DNA of 16,284 nucleotides from positions 1 to 16,284 of the forward strand of contig JBBQWB010000072.1 in the NCBI GenBank assembly GCA_038210985.1, read 5' to 3'. A program made the translations under genes and the position numbers. Under the pieces are notes generated by a model, which worked only from the letters and a program-made list of their open reading frames with translations, did no database searches and had not been told where the DNA came from. Shown here in pieces: positions 1 to 8,496 of the stretch (positions within the stretch are counted from its first letter, which is position 1; every line of letters starts with the position of its first letter). The DNA is from JAQUGA01 sp038210985. Its GTDB lineage: Bacteria > Bacteroidota > Bacteroidia > Bacteroidales > WCHB1-69.

Positions 1-1
1 T

Positions 2-253
2 TTGGAACAAAATGCACCAAATCCTTTTGCCGAAAGCACTACCATAAACTACTACATTCCCGAAAATATAAATTATGCACAAATAATATTTTCAGACAAT
101 TTTGGCAAAATCATCAAAACCGTAGATATTACAACATCTGGTAAAGGCACAATAAAAGTGTATGCTTCAAACCTAAGCAGTGGAACTTACTCGTACAGCT
201 TAATTGCTGACGGTAAAATTATTGAATCCAAAAAAATGGTTTGCGTAAAATAA
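2..253 (+). CDS. 3' end of a secreted protein with a T9SS type A C-terminal sorting domain (truncated at window edge)
   Basis: Only the last 83 codons are inside the window. The first codon, TTG, is almost certainly an internal leucine and not a start, because the family motif normally reads LEQNAPNPF. What is visible is one Por-secretion (type A) sorting domain: the opening QNAPNPF followed by alternating beta-strand blocks (INYYIP, QIIFSDNFGKII), then LSSGTYSYSLIADG and a closing KKMVC. In known systems this domain sends the preceding cargo through the outer membrane by the type IX secretion system and is then cleaved. The YYIPEN and SGTY pattern resembles the tails of Bacteroidetes 'tail fiber domain' secreted proteins, but the cargo is outside the window. 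It is the only plus-strand gene and converges on dnaN. The domain call is firm; the identity of the whole protein is unknown. Confidence 0.85.
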   Translation: MEQNAPNPFAESTTINYYIPENINYAQIIFSDNFGKIIKTVDITTSGKGTIKVYASNLSSGTYSYSLIADGKIIESKKMVCVK

Positions 254-381
254 TACCGTATGCTAATATGATTTAGTCCAATAATTAAAAATGTTGATCA
301 TTAATTCATATTAGCATCGAGCATTAAACCATACTAAATTTCAAATTGTCCTTTGGACTAATTTGAAATAAGTAATGGTAT
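253..381. repeat. Nested inverted repeats in the convergent spacer
   Basis: The 129-bp stretch is bounded by ATACC (253-257) and GGTAT (377-381). Inside it are a perfect 11-bp inverted repeat, TGCTAATATGA at 261-271 and TCATATTAGCA at 306-316, and a hairpin at 339-368 (TTTCAAATTGTCC against GGAC, one bulged T, AATTTGAAA). TTAGTCC at 273-279 can also pair with GGACTAA at 355-361, so two folds compete. It may be a structured 3' region of the plus-strand transcript or a small MITE-like remnant. I see no open reading frame in it. Confidence 0.45.
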
Positions 382-404
382 AACTATTACTCAATTAAGA
401 AAAT

Positions 405-432
405 AAAAAAAACCTCTTACGAGGTTTTTTTT
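405..432. terminator. Bidirectional Rho-independent terminator between the T9SS gene and dnaN
   Basis: A perfect 12-bp stem (405-416 with 421-432) has the core CCTC/GAGG, a 4-nt TTAC loop, and an A8 tract on one side with a T8 tract on the other. Either strand therefore gives a hairpin followed by a U tract. It lies 22 bp past the dnaN stop and about 150 bp past the stop of the plus-strand gene, so it can end both converging transcripts. Confidence 0.85.
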
Positions 433-454
433 ATGTTATATATTTTGTAAAATA

Positions 455-1585
455 TTATTCTGCGTTTTTAAGCATTACTGGCATAACCAACATTAAAATA
501 TCTTCTACACTTGAAGCATCTTCAATTGGATAAATAATACCTGGTCGGTTTGGTTGCGACATATCAATACGAACTTCTTGGCTTTCGATATTTGATAACA
601 TTTCGAGTATAAAACGAGCGTTAAAGCCTATTTCCATTTCATCGCCAGTATATGTGCAAGCCATTTTTTCTTGTGCAAAATTTGAATATTCTAAATCTTC
701 GGCACTAATATTCATTTCTTCGTTTGACAACTTGAATCGAATTTGCATGGTAGATTGGTTAGCAAAAACCGAAACACGTTTGATAGCCATTAATAGAGAT
801 AATCTATCGATGGTTAAAACATTTGGGTTGTTAGCAGGAATAACAGCGGAATAATTTGGGTATCTACCTTCAATTAAACGTGCAACAAGATTTATGTTTC
901 CTAAATTAAAATGAATGTTTGTAGCAGTATAATTTAAAACTACATCCACATCGTCATCGGGAAGATTGTTTTTTATTTGATTTAATGGTTTTTTTGGTAA
1001 AATCAAAGATGAGTTAACTTCAGATTTTAAATCGTGGCGACGGAAGCGAACCAATTTATGAGCATCGGTAGCAACAAAAGTGAGTGATTCATCGGTTAAT
1101 TCCAAATAAACTCCACTCATTGCAGGACGCATTTCGTCGTTTCCTATTGCAAAAATGGTTTTGGTAATTGCTTTTTTAAGAATTCCGGCTTTAATGGTTA
1201 AAGATGATGCACCTTCCAAAACTGGATATTTAGGAAATTCATCGCCATCAAAACCGACTAAATTATATTCGCCTTCGTTAGCCGAAATTTTAATGCCCCA
1301 ATTATCTTCATCCACCGAAAAAATCAAAGGAATATCGGGTAAATTTTTCAAAATCTCCATTACCAGTTTATTAGAAATAGCAAAACTACCTTCTCCTTCC
1401 ACTTTGCTAAGTGGAATATTAGCCGAAATAGTTGTTTCTAGGTCGGTAGCAACTGCAACTAATTCTTCGCCACTAATTGTAAATAAAAAGTTTTGAATTA
1501 TTGGCATGGTGCTGTTTGAGGGCACAACTCCAACTATCGACTGTAAGCCTTTGTGTAAATGCGAACTGGATACTATAAATTTCAT
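455..1585 (-). CDS. dnaN: DNA polymerase III subunit beta (sliding clamp)
   Basis: The product is the ring-shaped clamp that holds the replicative polymerase on DNA and docks repair and initiation factors. At 376 residues it has the usual family length of about 365-380. Three repeated clamp folds are recognisable: about 1-125 (DGDEFPKYP near 113-121), about 130-248 (FAIGNDEMRPAMSGVYLEL at 145-163 and VATDAHKLVR at 171-180), and about 250-376. RLIEGRYPNYSAVIP at 236-250 is a hallmark of bacterial clamps, and the C-terminus ends in the expected MPVML-type tail (compare MPMRL in E. coli). The ATG is preceded by an A/T-rich leader, as is usual in Bacteroidetes. It sits 51 bp after the DUF4340 gene and has its own -7 box, so it is probably transcribed both with the upstream genes and separately. 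It is not next to dnaA here. Confidence 0.97.
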   Translation of the reverse strand: MKFIVSSSHLHKGLQSIVGVVPSNSTMPIIQNFLFTISGEELVAVATDLETTISANIPLSKVEGEGSFAISNKLVMEILKNLPDIPLIFSVDEDNWGIKISANEGEYNLVGFDGDEFPKYPVLEGASSLTIKAGILKKAITKTIFAIGNDEMRPAMSGVYLELTDESLTFVATDAHKLVRFRRHDLKSEVNSSLILPKKPLNQIKNNLPDDDVDVVLNYTATNIHFNLGNINLVARLIEGRYPNYSAVIPANNPNVLTIDRLSLLMAIKRVSVFANQSTMQIRFKLSNEEMNISAEDLEYSNFAQEKMACTYTGDEMEIGFNARFILEMLSNIESQEVRIDMSQPNRPGIIYPIEDASSVEDILMLVMPVMLKNAE

Positions 1586-1607
1586 AATGTTTGATGGTTT
1601 TAAAATA

Positions 1608-1615
1608 CAAATATA
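1608..1615 (-). promoter_or_regulatory. Probable Bacteroidetes-type -7 box for dnaN
   Basis: On the minus strand TATATTTG matches the Bacteroidetes primary sigma -7 consensus TAnnTTTG. It lies 22 bp upstream of the dnaN ATG, which gives a short leader. A TTTG that could act as the -33 element lies at 1632-1635, but the spacer is 16 bp and the usual spacing is about 19-21. The upstream element is therefore weak. Confidence 0.45.
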
Positions 1616-1636
1616 TCAAAAAAAGGAACTCCAAAA

Positions 1637-2713
1637 TTATTTTTTTAATTTAGTTTTCAAATAATAACTCAAAGGTTGCAACAATCTATCGAAAACAAAG
1701 TACTGAGCAATAAAAATTTCTTTTTCGTCATCAAGTTTTAAATAAAAGCGGTCGAGGTTATATGCTTGTTCCACTATTTCATTTTTCGATTGATAATCGG
1801 TAATTAGCAACTCGGGCAAACGATACATTTTGGCAATGGTTTTTTGCCCGTTAATGTCGGTAAGAGTAAGCGTATAAAAATGATTAAACTGAATTAAAGA
1901 ATCCATAAAAGGCTTCGATAAATCTTTTGCCACAGCTTCGAAATTAACTTTACGAAAAGCCGAAACAAAATCGATAACTTTTACCGTATCGTAATCGGGT
2001 ATAATTTGATTATCAATTAGATGTTGCAATTGAAAAGTGCGGTTACCAATTTTTTCAACAAGGAATGATTCATTTGGATTTTCAAAATTTTCGCTTCGTA
2101 TTTCTTTAATTTGAGGCAAACGAGTTTGAAACACAGTATGATCACGCCAATCGGCTTCATAAGGTGAATAACGTGGCGAAACATACCCTCTAAAACCGGG
2201 TAAATTTATAATAAAAGCGGTGGAAGAACCCTCCATAAGCATAAAATTTCCTTCATTGGTCATAGTAGGTTCGCCAACGTAATATGTTTTTGTAAGTCGT
2301 TCTGCTTTAAATAGTTTTATTCCCCAAAAATCTAACCAGTAGGTATCTTGATAAATTTCGACTTTTGTAGATACAACCGACATGCGTTTAATAATATTAT
2401 TATGAGCAGCCTTTTGAACTGGTGACCAAACCGAAATGTATTGCATGGTATAAAGCAAAAGATTCACATTGCTTTGATTTGCAACATACTTATCATTCAA
2501 CATCCAAATACCATTTGGGTCTTTTTTTAGGATTACTTGATGGTTGTTTTTGTCTGCCATAAAAATTTTTTTAACACTGGCAGTATCATTAATTGCAAAA
2601 TCTTTTAATTCGCGGTTAAAAGTGCCTGTTGTTTTGCTTAAAATTAGAGCTAAAATACCTGCTAAAGCAATAACAATAGCAAGTATAATTATAATTTTAT
2701 TTTTTTTTGTCAT
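1637..2713 (-). CDS. DUF4340-family membrane-anchored protein of the GldG neighbourhood
   Basis: A 358-residue protein with an N-terminal KKNK followed by a single hydrophobic anchor (about 6-25), so the bulk probably lies outside the cytoplasmic membrane. Residues 35-150 resemble the DUF4340 repeat: SVKKIFMADKNNHQVILKK, WMLNDKYVANQSNVNLLL, then KTYYVGEPT with an aromatic-rich follow-up. DUF4340 proteins commonly sit directly beside GldG-type auxiliary ABC proteins, and this gene begins only 21 bp after gldG, which supports the call. The molecular role is unknown; a part in the same envelope ABC complex is an inference from linkage. No catalytic motif is visible. The ATG start is supported by its position just after the gldG stop and by the anchor at the extreme N-terminus. 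Confidence 0.75.
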   Translation of the reverse strand: MTKKNKIIIILAIVIALAGILALILSKTTGTFNRELKDFAINDTASVKKIFMADKNNHQVILKKDPNGIWMLNDKYVANQSNVNLLLYTMQYISVWSPVQKAAHNNIIKRMSVVSTKVEIYQDTYWLDFWGIKLFKAERLTKTYYVGEPTMTNEGNFMLMEGSSTAFIINLPGFRGYVSPRYSPYEADWRDHTVFQTRLPQIKEIRSENFENPNESFLVEKIGNRTFQLQHLIDNQIIPDYDTVKVIDFVSAFRKVNFEAVAKDLSKPFMDSLIQFNHFYTLTLTDINGQKTIAKMYRLPELLITDYQSKNEIVEQAYNLDRFYLKLDDEKEIFIAQYFVFDRLLQPLSYYLKTKLKK

Positions 2714-2734
2714 TTTTAAATTATTATTTATGAG

Positions 2735-4492
2735 CTACTTACGTGTATATTTGAATTTTCGACAATAAACCATTGCTATCCCTAATAAAAGAATTACAAT
2801 TAAAGGCATGGATACATTAAAAACTTTCCAATACAATTCGTTTTTCAGCAGTTTAGTTTTATCTAATAAGCGTAGTTTAATATCCCTAGCACGAATTTGC
2901 ATTAAATCATCATCGCCCATTAAATAATTTACAGCATTTAATAAAAACTCCTTATTTCCAAAATTCAGCTGGGTGTATCTATCGTAACCTAGTGGCAATG
3001 GACCAGTTTTATCTATCTGATTTTTAATCATATCGCCATCCGAAACAAATATCATTTTTGCTTTTTTGCCCTGTTTTACAAATTGGATTAAACTAGAAGA
3101 ATCAACCTCGGGTGCAATACGACCTTCAAATAGCGATTTGAACTCCCCCTCGACCAAAATAGAAACTGGCAAAAAACGACTTGTAAATTCGCGTTGGTCG
3201 GGTTTAAGTTTTAAAATAGTCAAATTAATGATGATAGGTGCCTGAACTATTTTAGTGTATTTTGAAGAAGTAAGCAAAACTTCTTTTTTTAAAGGCAGAG
3301 TTCCAACCGTATCAATACTACTGATAAATTCGGTTTTTATGGAATTCAAATTTTTAACTATTGGATTTTCGGACAATGGAGTTATGATAGGAAAATAATA
3401 CCATGGAATAAATTCCTGTTGTGGCTTATTGCCCATTTGTCCAGTAATAATAGGAATTGGGAGTGCATTCATATCCTGTAACAGATTTGAATTAAATCGA
3501 ATTCCATATCTAAAAAACATATCATCTAAATTAACATCGTTAATTACACCAAATGTTTCGGTCTGACCTTGAAGGCTGTCCATCGAAGCAAAAACTGGGT
3601 CGATTAACCAAAGGACACTTCCACCCCGCATCACAAATTGATCGATAACAAATTTATCTTTATCCGAAAATGGTTTTGTTGGTTTTGCAATAATAAGCAA
3701 TTGGTATTTATTCCAAATATTTACATTGCCGTTGATTGAATCGTATTCAAAATTTCGCAAAGAGTTGACTTGTTCATCTATTTTTACACGTTCCACTTGA
3801 TAAAACTCTCCTAAATCTCTGGCAATATCTGCTACTTCAATAGGTTCAAGTTCGCCATGACCTTCCAAAAAAGCAATTTTTGATTTATTTTTTTTAGTTA
3901 ACTTTGTAATGGTAGAAGTGATATTATATTCAAGGTTTTGAATGGAAATATTTAGCACTTCTTCGGGAGGAGTATTGATGTTAGTGGAAAGCAATTGGAG
4001 AGGTAATTCCTTTTGTTTATAAGTAACCAATGCACCTGGAAAAATAACTTGAGTTTTTACACCATCTGCTTTGCGGTCTTGCAAACGAGTGGGCTGAATT
4101 CCTTTTTTGTAAAGTTCGTTATAAAATGCTTTTGTTTCTTTTTCATCACGTCCTTCGGAAGGGTCGATAAATTCATATTGAATATTATCCGAATAGGCAC
4201 GATATTCGTCTAACAATTCGCGTGTTTCTTTGCTTAATTTTTTAAATCCTGCAGGGAAGTCGCCTTCCAGATATACCTTAAAATAAACTACATCTTCTAA
4301 ATCCTTTAAAATATTTTTTGTTGACTTAGACAGCGAATATCGTTTTTCGGCAGTTAAATCAATTCGGAAAAACCAAAATGAGCAAATAATATTTATGACA
4401 AAAATTGCAACAATCGAAAAAGCAAAAAGGGTTAAGTTGCTTTGTTTCAAACTCCTTTTTTTTACAATTTTATTTTTTATATCTAAGTTCAT
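2735..4492 (-). CDS. gldG: GldG: gliding-motility-associated ABC transporter auxiliary (substrate-binding-like) subunit
   Basis: A 585-residue protein with a membrane segment at each end (about 21-42 and 558-577) and a large extracytoplasmic middle. After the first membrane helix comes FRIDLTAEKRYSLSKSTK, the signature start of GldG and related ABC auxiliary proteins, then a section of the type VYFKVYLEGDFPAGFKKL. The middle contains KIAFLEGHGELEP, VLWLIDP and FVSDGDMI, as expected for this family. In Flavobacterium johnsoniae, GldA, GldF and GldG form an ABC transporter needed for gliding, but homologues occur in non-gliding Bacteroidetes. Here the gene follows gldF by 45 bp and precedes the DUF4340 gene by 21 bp. 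The identity is firm. Whether this organism glides cannot be told from this window. Confidence 0.92.
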   Translation of the reverse strand: MNLDIKNKIVKKRSLKQSNLTLFAFSIVAIFVINIICSFWFFRIDLTAEKRYSLSKSTKNILKDLEDVVYFKVYLEGDFPAGFKKLSKETRELLDEYRAYSDNIQYEFIDPSEGRDEKETKAFYNELYKKGIQPTRLQDRKADGVKTQVIFPGALVTYKQKELPLQLLSTNINTPPEEVLNISIQNLEYNITSTITKLTKKNKSKIAFLEGHGELEPIEVADIARDLGEFYQVERVKIDEQVNSLRNFEYDSINGNVNIWNKYQLLIIAKPTKPFSDKDKFVIDQFVMRGGSVLWLIDPVFASMDSLQGQTETFGVINDVNLDDMFFRYGIRFNSNLLQDMNALPIPIITGQMGNKPQQEFIPWYYFPIITPLSENPIVKNLNSIKTEFISSIDTVGTLPLKKEVLLTSSKYTKIVQAPIIINLTILKLKPDQREFTSRFLPVSILVEGEFKSLFEGRIAPEVDSSSLIQFVKQGKKAKMIFVSDGDMIKNQIDKTGPLPLGYDRYTQLNFGNKEFLLNAVNYLMGDDDLMQIRARDIKLRLLDKTKLLKNELYWKVFNVSMPLIVILLLGIAMVYCRKFKYTRK

Positions 4493-4537
4493 ACTAAATT
4501 TTAAAATTAATTATCTTAAACTGCCTTGCTTAACAAT

Positions 4538-5269
4538 TTACCATTTTCGAGTTTGAAGCGACAATTTTGCCGACAAGAGTGAGATAGAAATTAAACTGAA
4601 AAAATATATCACATCGCGTGAGTCCACAACTCCACGACTTATGGAAGCATAATGATGGCTGATTCCAATACTTTTTACAAACAGAGAATATTTGCCAAAT
4701 ACTTCAAGCGAATAAATAAATTCGAAACCGAGGTATAAAAACAAGCAAACAAAAACGGCAATAATAAACGACACAATTTGGCTATCGGTTATAGACGACA
4801 CGAAGATGCCAATGGATACAAAAGTGCCTCCCAGAAGGAATAAACCAATATATGAGCCCCACATTCCACCTTGATCGATATTTCCTTTAGGATATCCTAA
4901 ATGATATACCGAGTAGAAATAAAAAAGAGTAGGCAATAAAGCGATAAAAAGCAAAACCCAATACGAGAAAAATTTTGCTAAAATAATTTGCATATCGGTT
5001 AGTGGTTTTGTAAGTAGAAGCTCGATGGTGCCAGTTCGGCGTTCTTCGGAAAACGACCTCATGGTAAGAGCTGGAATAAGAAACAAAAACACAAATGGAG
5101 CCAACATAAATAGCCCATCGATGTTTGCATACCCAAGTTCGAGTACATTAAAATCGAGTGGAAAAACCCAAAGGAATAAACTCGTAATTACTAAAAACAC
5201 ACCAATAACTACATATCCAATCAGGGAACTTAAAAAACTTAAAATTTCTCGTTTAAATAAAGCAAACAT
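4538..5269 (-). CDS. gldF: GldF: gliding-motility-associated ABC transporter permease
   Basis: A 243-residue ABC-2 type permease with about six hydrophobic segments (near 12-35, 53-70, 97-120, 138-160, 165-190 and 223-238). The start MFALFKREILSFLSSLIGYVV and the cytoplasmic-loop motif MRSFSEERRTGTIELLLTKP at about 70-89 are typical of GldF and relatives. In F. johnsoniae it forms the membrane channel of the GldAFG transporter. It is followed by gldG after 45 bp and preceded by moxR after 26 bp. The cognate ATPase GldA is not encoded anywhere in this window; in Bacteroidetes gldA is often at a separate locus. ATG is the only sensible start because the conserved MFA(I/L)FK block begins there. 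Confidence 0.92.
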   Translation of the reverse strand: MFALFKREILSFLSSLIGYVVIGVFLVITSLFLWVFPLDFNVLELGYANIDGLFMLAPFVFLFLIPALTMRSFSEERRTGTIELLLTKPLTDMQIILAKFFSYWVLLFIALLPTLFYFYSVYHLGYPKGNIDQGGMWGSYIGLFLLGGTFVSIGIFVSSITDSQIVSFIIAVFVCLFLYLGFEFIYSLEVFGKYSLFVKSIGISHHYASISRGVVDSRDVIYFFSLISISLLSAKLSLQTRKW

Positions 5270-5295
5270 ACGTTAAGCGATTAAAAAAATAAATA

Positions 5296-6267
5296 TTAGG
5301 AGCGAATAAATTTTTGAATAATATCTTCAATAGAAATACCTTCGGCTTCGGCTTTATAATTTTTAACCAAGCGATGGCGTAGAATAGATGGGGCAACAGC
5401 GTTAATATCTTCAATATCAGGAGCATGTTTGCCAGCAATTACAGCATGGCATCGAGCAGCCATAATAAAGTTTTGCGAAGCCCTAGGACCAGCACCCCAA
5501 GCCAAATATTCGTTTGCCCATGGATGGGCTAGCTCGGTACCTGGACGGGTTATAGTGGCTAAATTAACCGCATATTTATACACATTATCCACTATTGGAA
5601 CACGTTTCATAAATTCTTGAAAATACAAAACTTCTTCCATCGTTAAAACCACCTCGGGTTCGGGTAAATTTTTAGTAACCGTATTTTTTACGATTAAAAT
5701 TTCTTCTTCCACCGAAGGATAATCAAGGATAATATTAAACATAAAACGGTCGAGTTGAGCTTCGGGCAAAGGATATGTACCTTCTTGTTCAATTGGATTT
5801 TGAGTAGCTAACACAAAAAATGGATTGGGCAAAATATGCGTTTTTCCAGCAATTGAAACCGATCTTTCCTGCATTGCTTCGAGCAGTGCCGATTGAGTTT
5901 TAGGTGGAGTACGGTTAATTTCATCGGCAAGAACAATATGGGCAAACACAGGACCTTTTATAAATTTAAACGAACGATTTTCGTCTAAAATTTCGGTTCC
6001 CATAATATCCGATGGCATTAAGTCGGGCGTAAATTGAATACGATTAAACGACAAACCCAAACATTTAGCAATGGTAGTTATCATTAATGTTTTTGCCAAA
6101 CCTGGCACACCAACCAACAAGGCATGACTACGACAAAAAATTGAAACGATAACATCTTTAAGTACATCATCTTGTCCAACAATTACCTTTGAAACTTCCG
6201 ATTTTAAAATTTCATATTTATCACGAAAAGCCTTAACAGCTTCTGTATCATTTGCAAATTGAATCAT
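5296..6267 (-). CDS. MoxR-family AAA+ ATPase
   Basis: A 323-residue protein, the normal MoxR length. All ATPase elements are present: Walker A GVPGLAKT at 53-60, Walker B IVLADEINR at 111-119, sensor 1 ATQNP at 154-158, an arginine-finger region LDRF at 172-175, and sensor 2 GPRASQ at 260-265. The lid domain runs to the C-terminus. Known MoxR proteins are chaperone-like ATPases that usually act with von Willebrand (VWA) or DUF58 partner proteins. None is encoded next to this gene. Instead it begins 9 bp after the surA-like gene and is followed 26 bp later by gldF. A role in assembling or remodelling an envelope complex is plausible but inferred. Confidence 0.95.
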   Translation of the reverse strand: MIQFANDTEAVKAFRDKYEILKSEVSKVIVGQDDVLKDVIVSIFCRSHALLVGVPGLAKTLMITTIAKCLGLSFNRIQFTPDLMPSDIMGTEILDENRSFKFIKGPVFAHIVLADEINRTPPKTQSALLEAMQERSVSIAGKTHILPNPFFVLATQNPIEQEGTYPLPEAQLDRFMFNIILDYPSVEEEILIVKNTVTKNLPEPEVVLTMEEVLYFQEFMKRVPIVDNVYKYAVNLATITRPGTELAHPWANEYLAWGAGPRASQNFIMAARCHAVIAGKHAPDIEDINAVAPSILRHRLVKNYKAEAEGISIEDIIQKFIRS

Positions 6268-6276
6268 AATATTGTA

Positions 6277-7635
6277 TTATTTCTTAGTCCATTTATTGTC
6301 AAAATCACAATTTGAGTATGGTGGTTTGATTTTAACAAAAGTATTATTTAGTTTATCACTTATCCACTGCTGAATAGCATCTGCTTTTTTACTTTCTAAT
6401 GCAGATTTTTGAATTCGGTCGTAATCCTCTTTTAAATTTGCTTTATGAGGCTGTTTTAATGTTTTTAAATATACAATTCGATATGCATTATCGCCTTCTT
6501 CGTTTTGCATTGGAAGGGGCTTTGTAAATTCTCCAACTTTTAATTTTTCAACCGCATAAATTAATGATTTATCTAAATGTTCGGTTTCAAAAAACGATGT
6601 TCCATTATAAGGGTTAATGATAACTCCACCGGATATTTTGGAAGGGTCGTCGGAGAATAAAAATGCAGCCGAATCGATGCTCACTCTATTTTCGGCAATA
6701 AGGGTATAAACACTATCTAAAAACAACTTTGATTTCATCATGCTTTCGGCAGATGGTTTAGCCTGAATAAGAATGTGTCTGACATTAATTGTTTCTCCAC
6801 GTCGTTCAATTAATTGCAAAATGTGATACCCAGCTTTTGTTTTAATAATGGGTGAAATTTCGCCGGGTTTTAAACTAAATGCAACTGCTTCAAATTCGGG
6901 ATACATATCTCCTCTGGAAAAAAAGCCTAGCTCACCACCTTTTGACATACTTCCTGGATCTTCGGAATATAAAACGGCAATGGTCGTAAAACTTTCGCCT
7001 TTTAAAATTCTTTCACGAAAAACGTTTAATTTTTCATTTGCCAGTTTAAACTCCTCATCGGTGATTTTTGGAGTTTGTACAATTTGAAGTAGCTCGTATT
7101 CGGCAGGAATTAAAGGAATGCTATCGGGATTGATTTGCAGAAAAAATGCTTTTACTTCGCCTGGAGTAATTGCAATATTTTGAGTGATTTTTTCCTGCAT
7201 TATTTCCGATAAAAGTTGCTCTTTAATTGGATCTTTAAGTTCTTCCTTAATCTCGGCATAACTCTTTTTGTAATATTCTTCGAGTTTAGTTTTAGACCCA
7301 AACTGAGACATAAAATATCTTAAATTTCGTTCAATTCGGTCGTTTACTTGTGCATCGCTAACTACCACACTATCAATCATCGCTTGATTTACAAGTAGCT
7401 TTTGGAACATCATATTTTCCAAAATATTACATCTTAGTTCCATTCCACCTTCGGCTAAGCCATATTGCATTTTTAATTGCAAATATTGACTTTCGATATC
7501 CGACAACAATATGTAATTTTTTCCAACAACTGCAACAACCTCATCAATTATTTTTGATGAATCGCTTTGCGAAAAGATTGAAGCGGAAGCTCCTAAAATA
7601 AATATCAGTAAAAATAAATAGCGAATTTTTTTCAT
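6277..7635 (-). CDS. surA: SurA-type periplasmic peptidylprolyl isomerase/chaperone
   Basis: A 452-residue exported foldase. The signal peptide spans about 1-22 (MKKIRYLFLLIFILGASASIF, cleaved near FSQ). Residues 30-165 form a SurA N-terminal chaperone domain that opens with IDEVVAVVGKNYILLSDIE. Two parvulin (PPIC) domains follow: about 178-278 (FTTIAVLYSEDPGSMSKGG, then LGFFSRGDMYPEFE and AGYHILQL) and about 283-392 (VRHILIQAKP; more degenerate). A C-terminal helix ends the protein. SurA helps outer-membrane proteins fold in the periplasm. I chose the ATG at 7635 over a TTG at 7644, which overlaps nothing and adds only MKI; the ATG gives a classical MKK signal peptide. The start is 9 bp past the upstream lipoprotein stop and the gene ends 9 bp before moxR, so coupling is likely. 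Confidence 0.92.
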   Translation of the reverse strand: MKKIRYLFLLIFILGASASIFSQSDSSKIIDEVVAVVGKNYILLSDIESQYLQLKMQYGLAEGGMELRCNILENMMFQKLLVNQAMIDSVVVSDAQVNDRIERNLRYFMSQFGSKTKLEEYYKKSYAEIKEELKDPIKEQLLSEIMQEKITQNIAITPGEVKAFFLQINPDSIPLIPAEYELLQIVQTPKITDEEFKLANEKLNVFRERILKGESFTTIAVLYSEDPGSMSKGGELGFFSRGDMYPEFEAVAFSLKPGEISPIIKTKAGYHILQLIERRGETINVRHILIQAKPSAESMMKSKLFLDSVYTLIAENRVSIDSAAFLFSDDPSKISGGVIINPYNGTSFFETEHLDKSLIYAVEKLKVGEFTKPLPMQNEEGDNAYRIVYLKTLKQPHKANLKEDYDRIQKSALESKKADAIQQWISDKLNNTFVKIKPPYSNCDFDNKWTKK

Positions 7636-7644
7636 AATTTTCAA

Positions 7645-8490
7645 TTAATAAATAGTATATGTGCCTGAACTAGTAGCTTTTGAGTATATGTTTTGGTATA
7701 ACGAATCCAATACTTTATTTTTTCGGTTTTGAATAATAACTTGCTTGATGTTATCCGACTCAAATGAAGCAGGCGACATTTCATCTTTAATTTTAACCTC
7801 TTTCACAAACACAAAGTACTCGAATTGATTATCCGACAGTTCAATTTTTTTGTTTGTAACAACCATATCTTTTGATAACACATCCGACATTGGAATTTCT
7901 TTAACGATATCATCATAAACCAACCATACCGTGTCGTCGAGAAAGAAATTTTCAGCATATTCTTCACAAAATTTTTGAACAAGATTTTTATCATTCATAT
8001 TTGAGTTAAACAACAAACGTTTTGCTTGTGCCTTAATATTTTCTTTTTGTGTTTGAGAAACCTTAATAAATTTTAGTTTAACGATGCTTGTTTTCAATTC
8101 AAATTCGGAAGGATTCGCATCGTAATATTTTTTAATTTCATCGTCTGAAATATTTGAGTCGATATGAGTAAGCACCCATTTTTTTTCAAATTCAAAAATC
8201 AATAATGATTTTTTGAAGTTTTCAATTTTCTTTGTAAAATCCTTTTCGCTTTTATCTAAATAATCATCCGATTCCTTTGCAAGAAGTTCGTCCATAACCC
8301 AAGTTTGAACTAGGTTTTTTATAATTCCAATACTATCTTCGGCAGAAATCCCTTCGGGCATTTCAACTTTTAAATCGGAATAATAAAGAGTATTGTTGCC
8401 AACTTTAGCCAAAGGAATATCTCCTTTAGAGCCAGAGCAGGCAACAATAATTATGGATATTAAACAGAAAAGTACAAATTTAACTTTCAA
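7645..8490 (-). CDS. SurA-like lipoprotein (foldase-related, degenerate or no parvulin domain)
   Basis: A 281-residue lipoprotein. A hydrophobic signal (5-16) is followed by the lipobox VAC, with Cys18 as the acylated residue and SGSKGD after it. The rest begins like a SurA N-terminal domain (PLAKVGNNTLYYSDLK, then NLVQTWVMDELLAKE). It continues as a long helical region with DEIKKYYDANPSEFEL, a phrase typical of parvulin-type foldases just before their catalytic domain. The usual HIL and GGxLG parvulin motifs are missing, so it is probably a chaperone and not an active isomerase. It starts with TTG, supported by a purine-rich ribosome-binding site and by the fact that the lipoprotein signal begins exactly there. 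It lies between two clear PPIases, 15 bp after one and 9 bp before the other, and probably works with them on outer-membrane or secreted proteins. Confidence 0.8.
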   Translation of the reverse strand: MKVKFVLFCLISIIIVACSGSKGDIPLAKVGNNTLYYSDLKVEMPEGISAEDSIGIIKNLVQTWVMDELLAKESDDYLDKSEKDFTKKIENFKKSLLIFEFEKKWVLTHIDSNISDDEIKKYYDANPSEFELKTSIVKLKFIKVSQTQKENIKAQAKRLLFNSNMNDKNLVQKFCEEYAENFFLDDTVWLVYDDIVKEIPMSDVLSKDMVVTNKKIELSDNQFEYFVFVKEVKIKDEMSPASFESDNIKQVIIQNRKNKVLDSLYQNIYSKATSSGTYTIY

Positions 8491-8496
8491 ATTTCG

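Noticed and set aside
654..1496. Open frames of 66 and 113 codons on the plus strand within dnaN, and similar ones opposite gldF, moxR and surA.
   Set aside because: They are antisense shadows of strongly conserved genes with no recognisable protein features.
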